64,000 nt of DNA from Takashimella koratensis. Its lineage: Eukaryota > Basidiomycota > Tremellomycetes > Trichosporonales > Tetragoniomycetaceae. Position numbers and translations under genes: made by a program. The stretch covers positions 620,001-684,000 of the forward strand of contig BCKT01000010.1 in assembly GCA_003116875.1 (NCBI GenBank), written 5' to 3'. Positions 34,014 to 43,242 of this stretch are shown one piece after another. Numbering within the stretch: position 1 is the stretch's first letter; each line of letters opens with the position of its first letter. The notes beneath the pieces are model-generated. The model ran no database searches and had not been told where the DNA came from. It saw only the letters and a list, made by a program, of their open reading frames with translations.

Positions 34014-34857
34014 GCTGAAGTGAGAGTTTAGCAAAAAGAAGAAGGAAAGTTAGGAGATAGGAGGATGGGAAGGGGAGGGGAAGGAGGAGGATGGGGAGAA
34101 GTGGGACATATCAAGTCGAATGATGTGACAGAATGTTAAAGAAGTACATGTAGGTGACTATTCGAGAAGTACGACGTGGTTTGTGTTCATGCTAGGTTAG
34201 GTCGAGGTAGAGACGTGAGGGGTGAGAAGTGTGGGCAGGCGGCGAGATAAAGGGGCTCATTCATGGTCACATATCATGTAGCTAGAATCTGTCTGTGACT
34301 TGTGATGATTTATTTTTGCTTCACGGTGTCTGCTGTTGCAAGTGATGAACGGTGTTGGGGTTACGGGGCATACGGGACATACAAGGCCAACGAGGGAGGA
34401 CAGGACTTAGTGGTGGACGTGAGAGGAAGAGGCAGAGGTGGGTGGGACAGTCACATGTGCTTGACGGTGATTGTTGACGATGGTGACCGGGTGGACCTGG
34501 ATGCATGTTGGATCGATGCTATCGGCGATAAGAGCATGTTCGGCGTTAAGACCCGGTGCCACACTAGTGGTTCGTGGCTCTGAGCCAGCAGAGTGGCACG
34601 GTGACGGTTGAGTGGACCCTGAGATTTGATCCCGTCGTCTATGGCTGGAGGCAGGGTGTGTGTGCGCATTTTCTCACTACAACCCGTCGACGGTTTTTCA
34701 CTCTTTCTCTTCTCTTCAACCTTCAACCCAACCCACCTAAAAAACTTGTCGTGAGTGTTGGTCTGAAGCACTGCCCCGAGACCCACGTCTTGTTTACTCT
34801 CGTCCTCTTCGTCGTCGCGCTCGTCGTCTGTACGTTGCTGACTCTTGATTGCAGAAC
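34014..34857. promoter_or_regulatory. PSY2 3' region and RPL2 promoter
   Basis: This 844-bp gap between same-strand genes is purine-rich at the left (PSY2 3' end, about 34,020-34,120). It turns T/C-rich from about 34,670 before the RPL2 start, consistent with a strong ribosomal-protein promoter. No specific operator could be assigned from sequence alone. Confidence 0.5.
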
Positions 34858-36347
34858 ATGGGTGTAAGTCGGACTCGAATCTGTTCATTTGGGTGGAAAT
34901 CTTTAATCCCTTCAACCGTCCGGGCGGAAGTCGATCGACTCCAGGCAGAGCGTGGGGGAGAACATGGGAGGGGTGGATGGTTAGATGGGTAGATGAGTGG
35001 ATAGGGAGGTGGAGCAGATGGTTGCGATTGGTCGTGGAGATGTGTAGCTGGAGAGGCGAGATGTCCTAGAGAAGACTGTCGGAAGGAGGAATTGTGTTGA
35101 GAGGACGAGGACGGTAGAGACGCCTGCCTGGACAACCGACACCCGCCTACGATATTCGCGCTCCAACTTTTGTCAGATCAAGCTCAAGCTGACCCTCTCT
35201 AGCGTGTCATCCGTGCGCAAAGGAAGTCGGGCGGGATCTTCAAGTCCCACACCCACCACAACAAGAACCCGGCGCGCCTGAGGAACCTCGACTTTGCCGA
35301 GAAGAACGGCTACATCCGTGGTGTTGTCAAGGAGATCATCCACGACGCTGGCCGGTGAGTTGAGATCCGGATTGGGTTAGGTCAACGTTGGGTCGAGGAG
35401 GTCGAGACTCGTGTGAGGCGGGGGGAGGGGGGTAGGGCAAGGGAGATGGAAACAGAGTCGGGACGGGAGATGGGAAGGCAAGGTGGATGAGCGCGAGGGT
35501 AACTGGACGGAGAGTGGGTCGGTCAGAGACTCAACAGAGGAGAGAGACAAGACATGGCGGTAGCGTTGGGGTGACGGGGCGATTGGGAGGGGTGTTTGCG
35601 AGTGGATTGGAATCACAGAGGTCGATCATGAGGGCCTGGTTGTCAATCTCCTTACTTAACACACCTGCTAACTCCCCACAGTGGTGCTCCCCTCGCCACC
35701 GTCGTCTTCCGTGACCCCTACCGCTACAAGCTCCGCAAGGAGACGTTCATCGCCGCCGAGGGTATCTCGACCGGCTCGTTCATCTACTGCGGCAAGAAGG
35801 CTGCTCTCAACATTGGCAACGTCCTCCCCCTTGCGTCGTGCCCTGAGGGTACCATCATCTCCAACGTTGAGGAGAAGGTTGGTGACCGTGGAGCGCTTGC
35901 CCGTACCTCGGGTAACTATGCTACCATCATTGGCCACAACGAGGACGGCAAGACCCGTATCCGTTTGCCGTCGGGCGCCAAGAAGACTGTTTCGTCCAAG
36001 GCTCGTGCTACGATCGGTGTCGTCGCCGGTGGTGGTCGTGTCGACAAGCCCTTCCTCAAGGCCGGCCGAAAGTACCACGCTATGCGCGCCAAGAGGAACT
36101 CGTGGCCTCGCACTCGTGGTGTGGCTATGAACCCGGTTGACCACCCCCACGGTGGTGGTAACCACCAGCACATTGGTCACGCCTCGACTATGGCCCGCGA
36201 CGCCCCCGCCGGTCAAAAGGCTGGTCTCATTGCGTATGTTCAAAACTTGCTCTCAATTTTCTTCTTTTCAATTGCTAACCGTTCTACAGCGCTCGTCGTA
36301 CCGGTCTCCTCCGAGGTACCGCTACCGTCAAGCCCGACACCGAGTAA
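34858..36347 (+). CDS. RPL2: 60S ribosomal protein uL2 (yeast L2, mammalian L8)
   Basis: Exons: 34858-34863, 35203-35354, 35682-36233, 36290-36347; total 768 nt, 255 residues. uL2 lies at the peptidyl-transferase region of the large subunit and supports subunit joining and peptide-bond formation. The sequence is textbook: [63 protein letters not shown], and the invariant [20 protein letters not shown] with the histidine near the catalytic centre. Codons are strongly C-biased. The first coding exon is only ATG GGT, followed by a 339-nt intron; intron 2 is 327 nt. Both are long compared with the rest of the window, as is usual for ribosomal protein genes. I looked for box C/D motifs in both and saw none that convinced me. 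Confidence 0.98.
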
Positions 36348-36832
36348 ACGGGACGCTAAACGCAATCAAAGATTACCTATTGCTTTTGGTCTCGTGTCGT
36401 GTCGACTCCGCCTCATCCCCCCCACCTCCTTCTTCTTTCTTTCTACATGGGTGGACGAGTTTATACATCACGTCCAGCATGTTTGTATTTATGGGGGCCG
36501 TACTCTTCATGCATGGTATGGTCTGAAGCTGGTTTGGGTTGGGCAAAGGTGCAAGATATCAGATGCTGCTCGTTGGCTGCTAGCCGCTGGCTGCTGAGCT
36601 TGGCTGCTGATTGCTGTCCTGGCTGCCTTTGCTTTAATCCACTGATCTACAAGCGAAAATCCGCCACACCCCTCAAACGAAATTCCCGACTAACTCCGGC
36701 CCTGTTGGCCACGTGGCGTCTCCCTCCTTGACCAAAATCTCCACCTGACTTGAATTTCGACTTTCTTTCATCCAAAACCTTCACTTACACCTGAAATCAC
36801 CCCAGCGGACGAAGCTTTTGAACCCACACAAA
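36348..36832. promoter_or_regulatory. RPL2 3' region and RPS12 promoter
   Basis: A 485-bp gap between two ribosomal protein genes on the same strand. It contains imperfect GGCTGCTG-type repeats (about 36,564-36,630), followed by C/A-rich sequence up to the RPS12 start codon. Co-regulation of the two genes is likely from their function but is not shown by any motif I can name. Confidence 0.5.
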
Positions 36833-37701
36833 ATGTCTGACGCTGCATCTGAAACCGCTTCCAACGCCGCCCCCGAGGTTGTCGAGAACGTCGAGGTCGA
36901 GGTCGCTGCCGAGAAGTCTGGGCCCATGTCGGTCGAGGACGCTCTCGAGCAGGTCATCAAGACCGCTCTTGTTCACGATGGTCTTGCCCGTGGTCTCCGC
37001 GAGTCCGCCAAGGCTCTCGACAAGCGTGAGGCCCACCTCTGTGTCCTCGTGGAGACTGTCACTGAGGGTGAGTTGTCTTTGAATTGCGTTGCGTCTGGGC
37101 AGAGAGAGTAGCTGGAGGGAGCAGGATAAGATCTTGCGTAAGCTGTCGCATCTTACGAGCGCCGTGACATGTCGGGCGTCTCAGGAGTGCATGACTTTCG
37201 CACAAACCGTCTTTCCCACTCCATCTACATCTACGCTCGAAGCCTTTGCATTGCCTATCCCGCTTCTGTCTCGCTTGAGCTTCGCTGATCCCACCACAGC
37301 CGAGTACCTCAAGCTCATTGAGGCTCTTTGCGCCGAGCACTCTATCCAGCTCATCAAGGTCTCGGACGCCAAGGTCCTCGGCCAGTGGGCTGGTCTCGCC
37401 AAGATCGACCGTGAGGGCAAGCCCCGCAAGGTCGTTGGCTGCTCGTGTGTCGTCGTTACCAACTACGGTGCCGACACCCCAGCCCTCCAGGTCCTCCTCG
37501 AGTGTGAGTTAGCAGTGGTTTACCTTTGTTTCCCTTGGGTGGAGCCGTCCACGTCTTGATTCATTCCCGATGGCTTGGAGGCTGTCCTCCAAGTCGTCGT
37601 GATTTGTGCAAAACGTGGATGCGAGAGACCGCCGAGACCAGGTCGAGATTGCCTTCACGCTGGACAAAGCTGACCCCATCGCAGACTTCAAGACCAGGTA
37701 A
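36833..37701 (+). CDS. RPS12: 40S ribosomal protein eS12
   Basis: Exons: 36833-37067, 37300-37503, 37685-37701; total 456 nt, 151 residues. eS12 sits on the beak of the small ribosomal subunit. The protein has the eS12 / L7Ae-like fold: [42 protein letters not shown], then [58 protein letters not shown]. An acidic, Ala-rich N-terminal extension (residues 1-33) is typical of fungi. The last coding exon is 17 nt and encodes only the end of YFKTR plus the stop. Intron 1 (232 nt) and intron 2 (181 nt) both contain inverted repeats. The gene is directly downstream of RPL2 on the same strand. Confidence 0.97.
37568..37599 (+). repeat. Strong hairpin in RPS12 intron 2
   Basis: The arms CTTGGAGG (37,574-37,581) and CCTCCAAG (37,586-37,593) are perfect inverted repeats around a CTGT loop. 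Six further outward pairs (37,568-37,573 with 37,594-37,599, two of them G-U) extend the stem to about 14 bp. It lies in the intron 37,504-37,684 and is therefore transcribed. Confidence 0.85.
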
Positions 37702-38206
37702 ATCTGCGTCACTCGACACCCTCTCGACCCTCACCCACGACGTAAGTCATTCCCTATTTTTCTTCTCTGCCCTTTATTCCCCCATTCCACCTCACCCACT
37801 CCTTTGATGAAACTGGGACTCCCTCTTCGCATTCATGCGTGTCGAAACCCCTTTTGGAATCGAACCTACCTCGTATCATGCGAGGTAATCCTGTGTCTGA
37901 GCCTATTCCATTGATTCATGTTCCACAAACACCTGGGAAAAAGATCACTTGTGCTGACATTTTACCTTTGATTTTTGTTGGTCCTCGTTTTAGCGCGCGA
38001 TCTGTGATTACCCGACTTTGTTGTACTTGCATTGACGGGGATAATGGAATGCAATTGTTGTTGGTGTTGGCAATATCGTCTGGTGTTCATTTGCTTGAGC
38101 AGCGTCTTCACTGACCAATTGACCTTTAACCGTGGTAAATAAATGCATACAACAAGGGATGATACAGATTCACTCCAACTACCTCTTTCCGTCGTCGCGG
38201 TGTCCG
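37702..38206. other. Convergent 3' region, RPS12 and GPI10
   Basis: A 505-bp gap between facing stop codons. The left part is C/T-rich and the right part A/T-richer. A 91-codon ORF at 37,839-38,114 (+) has no recognisable domain and I do not call it. Confidence 0.5.
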
Positions 38207-40889
38207 TTACCAGCTCGTTGCTGATCTTGCCTCACCCTGGGTCCTCACCCATACTCTAACCCCACCTCTTCTCCTCTCGTCATCCTGCGCTATATCGAAC
38301 CCATTCCACAGATTCTCCTTCTCCTCGTACCCCAGTCTTGTCAAAGCCTGTCGTACCGATACTGTTTCCTTGACCACCTCTATATCTCCCTGCTCGTCTT
38401 CCTCTCCCGACTCGGAATGATCCCCGTCCCCTTCTATGTCCCTCTGACTATGCACCTCGTTGTTTGGTTGGTGTTCCCCTCCCGAGAGTCGGGTGGTGAC
38501 CACCTCAGTCGCACCCAGGGCATCACCAAAGAGCACTACGTGGCTGGGGAAACTTGGGTCGGCACGTGTGGACGGGACCAGGTGGAGTGGGACAGGTGGG
38601 TATGGGAAGACTTGGAGAAGATAGGAGATGGGAGAAGTGTAGAACATGGATTCTTGCGTCCAGTGGTCTGCGGGGTCGACACTGTTGGGAGTGGGTTAAT
38701 GGGGAGAGCAAATCAGTATGTACTGGCCAGACAGAGGGACCAACAGAGCCAGATCAGATGATGAGAGAAGAGAGATGAAAGGAACGTTCTGACTCACTCA
38801 AGAGGTGGCTCGCAAGTGAGAAACCACGCCGGAACGTCCCGATGCAAATGGCTCATCCACGGTGTTGAATGACACGGCATCAAAACTACCAAACTCGACA
38901 ACTCTTCGTTCCGCCGCAAGAGCTCAATAACGGATACCTGGGCTCGGCCGTGGAAGGTCGATAGGTACAGCCATGGTACAATGGGCGTGAGGAGGATGAA
39001 CCAGAATGCTCTCCAGGGGAGGTGAGTGGAATGGAGGAGGCAAGGAAAGAACGAGGAAGTGCCAGACGGTTGAATTGGCTGTGTGCGGGGTTCTGAGAAC
39101 GAGGGCGGCATGGCGGTTGAGGTGAGAGGTGTGGGAGAGGCGAGTGGGCGAGGTAAGGAGGAGGCGGTGAGAGGCGGGATGGCGAAGAGGAGGAGTGGAG
39201 GAAGGAGAGGATGAAGAAACCGCCACTCTGAATGAGGGGAGAGCGAGAGTACAAGTACAGTAGCCACGATTGTCCGTGCGATCTGCCTCAACTGAGGACC
39301 CACCATCCCCATCGAGGCAGGGAAGAGCTTCCGTGCGAAAGAGGAAGGGAGGATAGCCGCACCGAAGCCCCGTATCCACCACCACCAGATCGGGAATAGC
39401 AGGATCGGAAGCGACTGGACAAGGTGGTAGAATGGGTCCGTAGGGCCGTAGAATGAAGATAAGTTGAGAAAAAGGTTTTGGTAAATGAATGTCAAGAAGG
39501 GGAAAGTGAGGCGGTAGTTGATGAGGAAATCGATCAGTGTGGAGAAGGTGACCACGACCAAGCTGAGAAAGAGGGGTTGAGAGGGTTAATATAGATTTTT
39601 GTGGCTGGAGTGAGGGCAGGGAAGAGGTATCAAGCTGAGAGAGGGGATAGGGAAAAGAGACTCACCCCGCGGCTATGACGTGTAGATTGTGTATAAAAGC
39701 GGAGAAGAAGCCTCGTTGTTGGACTGTCGACATCACCGTTTCGAGGTGCAAGTACGCCCAGAACACGGCCATTGTAGGTCGGATACACAGAGATAATGCG
39801 GCGAGCATGACGGCGAGGGTGAGGTTGGAGCTGAGGCAATTAGGTTGGGTTTAGCTGATGCAAGGGGTGTACTCACGGTGTGGTATTTGGGATCGAGACT
39901 GGGACTTGTGTCGATTTTGATGCCTGTGTCAAGGCAGCCGAGGATGCCTTGACTGAGGAAGAACCTCTCTTCCCGTCCGGTACGACTTCGTTGGCGTTTA
40001 ATGTCCCACCGACCACCGAGCGTTTCAACAGAGAAGAGCCACCAGCCTCGGCTTTTAGAGGTGTGAGGGGACGGCCTGACTCCAGAGGGTAGTAGTACAG
40101 CGCCATGGTGGTTAGTAACGTCTCTGGCGACGTTGAAAGGGCACGAGGGAGGGTATGGGAGTGGAAAAGTGACGTTAGGGAGAGGAACAGCTGCGAGGGT
40201 GGTATCAAGATCAGTCACCTTTCGAGTCTTCACAGTCTGTAGCGAGGACGAAGACGAGAGAAGGGTGACGGAACTCACTGCTGTGGTAGACGAGGAAGTA
40301 CCAAGGATGCGAGATGCCAAAAGGGAAGTGTAATAGTCTGTCAAAGCGGCAACAAGCACACCGACGACTCTAGGTGCAAGGATCTGCAAGTTTCAGTACA
40401 GATCAGAGTAAGCACATAATCGGAGCTAGAGGGTGGAGCTGAGATATGGGCTCCGGGAGGAAAAAGGACTACGAAGAGCCTGCTCACCAGTAGCTTGGTA
40501 TTGTCGAGGTTCAAATAGTCGAGGACTTTGTATACACCCGCAAAGACGAGTGGCCATGCCCATCCTCTCATCCGACCACGTACGACCGTCTCTTGCCACA
40601 GATGCTCCACAGCTCGTTTGACACCTCCTCCCCAACCTCCCAATCCTCTAAGCCCACTTGACCGCCCTAGTCCTTCTACTACATCCCGACCAGCTCCAAT
40701 CCCATCCCTAACCCCTAGGTCGCGCCATTCCCAAGATAAAAACCCGCTCCCAAAGACCAAGTGATGAGCCGGTTCGAGTGCCTGATAGAATTCGTCAGGC
40801 TGGAAGAAAGTAGGACCAAGGGCGAGGGAGAAAGAGCGGATAACGAGGGCGATGAGGAAGGGATGGGAAGGGAGATAAGAGGTGGGCAT
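38207..40889 (-). CDS. GPI10: GPI mannosyltransferase III (PIG-B / Gpi10 family, GT22)
   Basis: Exons: 40488-40889, 40279-40383, 40190 down to 39877, 39666-39830, 38798-39562, 38207-38681; total 2226 nt, 741 residues. Gpi10 adds the third mannose to the glycosylphosphatidylinositol precursor in the ER lumen, using dolichol-phosphate mannose. Family motifs are clear: FFQPDEFYQALEPAHHLVFG with the acidic catalytic pair, FLSWEW, SLTSLFHSHTLPRALSTSPETLLTTMALYYYPL, LCIRPTMAVFWAYLHL, the GT22 motif SPHSEWRFLHPLLP, and near the C-terminus MPCHSTPWMSHLHR and FLTCEPP. Multiple hydrophobic segments fit a polytopic ER protein. The final exon adds an acidic Glu/Asp-rich loop. An in-frame ATG at 40,952 would add 21 residues; I chose 40,889 because it lies directly before the first membrane-type sequence. 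Confidence 0.92.
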
Positions 40890-41160
40890 GGCGTGAGCCT
40901 GGCCGTGGATGAGTGGGTAGATGTAGTGTCTTGACGTGGACAGACGGCCCAAGTTGGACCGGTGAATTCTATATTCCCACGGTGGACTGCGTCTTTACCA
41001 GAGGCCATGGAACCGAGACCAAGGAACATCCACAAGACACCCTCCGAGCTCGTCCACCATTGCCCACTCGTCTGCCAGTACTCGAACCCCCTCGGCCCCT
41101 CCTCGACCGGCCCTAGTAAACGAGAGCAGACGCAGATTAGCCAGAGCGAGCATAAGAGTT
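40890..41160. promoter_or_regulatory. Shared divergent promoter of GPI10 (-) and SKI8 (+)
   Basis: Only 271 bp separate the chosen start codons of the two divergent genes, so they must share a promoter region. If the alternative GPI10 start at 40,952 is used, the gap is 208 bp. Confidence 0.6.
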
Positions 41161-42811
41161 ATGGTAAGTTGCGTCAAGACGGCGTTGCTATACTCGCCTG
41201 TGAGTGCCGAGCTGATGTCAACCACTTGTTACTTGCTCTAGTCTCTCGCGTACCTTCAACAAGAATCAACACCGGGTAAGCTTCAGCTCATCGTCCATCC
41301 TGGACATTCCCTAACATTCCCCAGCGCACCCAGACTCGATCTGGGCTTTGTCTTGGACCTCCTCTAATCGCCTCATCTCTGGTTGCGCCGACGGCCATTT
41401 GAGAATCTATGACCCCCTCGACCTTTCTCTCCCGACTCACGATGTCCCCGCGCTCCCGCTCGCTGTCTCGAGCTTGTCAACCACAAGCGATGGGAGCTGG
41501 GCGCTCGCCACGAGTCTGGACGGGACAGTGGTGCTGGTGGATACGGTCAAGGGGGTGGAGAGGGCGAAAGTCGAGACGGGCAGAGAGAAGGTCGGGCAAG
41601 GGAAGGGAGGTAAGTTCTGTCTGCGGCACGTGGGATTTGATGATGCAGAGGGTTCAGGAGAGGGTGGGGTAGAGGAAGCAGGCCAAATACAGGACGTGGC
41701 TGACTTGAATCTCTCGCTACCGGTATGACTCTCCAGAGCTTCCAGGGTTCTCCGCTGCCATTCATCCATCTGGTGCATGCTGGGCCTGGTCAGGCCGTTC
41801 CTCCAAACTCGCTATCCGGCCAATATCTCAGCTCCCCGCACCCTCGGAGGCGGAGGACGACGGCGCGCCGGTGGACACGGGCGCGTTGAAGGGCGATGGA
41901 AAGGTGGTCGAGACTGGAAAGGGCAAGTTTGGGCTCGACGTCAAGTTTGTAAGTTGTATCTGGAGAATGGGTTTGTTTCTGGTGATGGGTCTGAATCTTC
42001 GTGCTCTTGTCAATTGGATAAATGAAATTGGGATGGAGGAGGCAGAAGGTATGAAGAGCGATTGCTGATAAATGCGTTTATTTTCTCTCTTCTTCACCGA
42101 CTTCACACGGCTCGCCACTGTTACTTCGACTGCCTCACCTTGCCTCGCTTCGCTTGGCGTGGGCCGCCACAGTCCCCGGATGGCCGACAAATCGCACTGA
42201 CCACTGAATCCGGGCACGTTGTCATTGTCGATACCGAGACCCAAACGGTGATCTCTGACTACGCGTCGCACGCCATGGCTAGTCGGACCGCCGCGTGGTC
42301 GGCCGACTCGCAGTGGCTCTTCACGGGTTCGGACGATAATCGGATCGTACTGCATGATGTTCGCGCAGGAAGCGGGAGTGGGGCCGCAGCAGGCGCTGGG
42401 TCTGGGGGTAAGGGAGAAGGTGCGGTCGCGATTTTGCAAGGACATCAAGGTTGGGTGTTGAAGGTCGATGCGAGTCCCGATGGGCGGTTGGTCGGTAGCG
42501 GGTGAGTCGGTCTGGCGAAAAAAGTGTACCTTGATCCCTATGCTGACGTATCAAATGTTTCTCGCCTTCACGCTTCCTCGTTAAAATCACTTCCGGTTTG
42601 TAGCGGCGCCGACTCGCTTGTCAAGCTCTGGGACATTGGTCAACGGACTTGCGTATCCACGACTCAGGCCGACGCCGAGGTCTGGGGCCTCGCGTGGCAG
42701 CCTGAGGCAGCGGCGAACAGTGTTCCCAGTGGGCCTGGAGTCGGGAAGCAGTTTGCGATCGCGGGTGATGATAAAGCCGTCACGCTGTTCCGTGCAGCTG
42801 GGAGCGTGTAG
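41161..42811 (+). CDS. SKI8: WD40 protein Ski8 / Rec14 (WDR61-like)
   Basis: Exons: 41161-41163, 41242-41275, 41325-41609, 41737-41948, 42173-42501, 42604-42811; total 1071 nt, 356 residues. Ski8 is part of the Ski complex that feeds mRNA to the cytoplasmic exosome; orthologues also join the Paf1 complex or act in meiotic break formation. The start AHPDSIWALSWTSSNRLISGCADGHLRIYD is the usual Ski8 first blade. Later blades include AIHPSGACWAWSGRSSKLAI, SPDGRQIALTTESGHVVIVDTET, DSQWLFTGSDDNRIVLHDVR, GHQGWVLKVDASPDGRLVGSGGADSLVKLWDI and the final FAIAGDDKAVTLFRAAG, about seven WD repeats. The model needs a coding first exon that is just the ATG, spliced from GTAAGT to a phase-0 acceptor, giving MSLAYLQQESTPAHPD. 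This agrees with the short N-terminus of the family. Confidence 0.88.
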
Positions 42812-42923
42812 GCGCATCGAGAGAAAAAAGTCATAGCACGACCTTTCCAGAATAAAATGGGATAGATCGTGATCGGCGTCAATGAGCAAGAATCATTGAT
42901 CAGGAGTAGAAGAAGCACACACA

Positions 42924-42956
<33 letters not shown>

Positions 42957-43242
42957 CATATGTTTCGACATTATCACGTAATGCTCTTATGCATGGTCGA
43001 GCACGATCCAATCATTTCATTCGCAGATTCGCAAGACATTGAGCAATAAAGACAGAGCATAGGGGGTCTGGTACAAGAGATAGCCAAGCTCGAATCTTCT
43101 GCCTTGAGAGATTTCTATCGTTCGTTTCGTTGTCTCGTACCCAGCTGGTATGAACCCCTGCCCTTCCTTTCCTCAGACTGAGCCCCTCCCTTTGCCCCCG
43201 AAAACCACACCACCCCTAGACCTCACCCACCCAGCGCCCAGC
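42812..43242. other. Convergent 3' region with CA/GA repeat, SKI8 and CAP1
   Basis: A 431-bp gap between facing stop codons. A (CA)n-(GA)n simple repeat lies at about 42,917-42,955. No gene was seen. Confidence 0.6.

Noticed and set aside
37839..38114. 91-codon ORF downstream of RPS12
   Set aside because: It lies in the 3' region of RPS12, lacks any domain and has no upstream promoter-like space.
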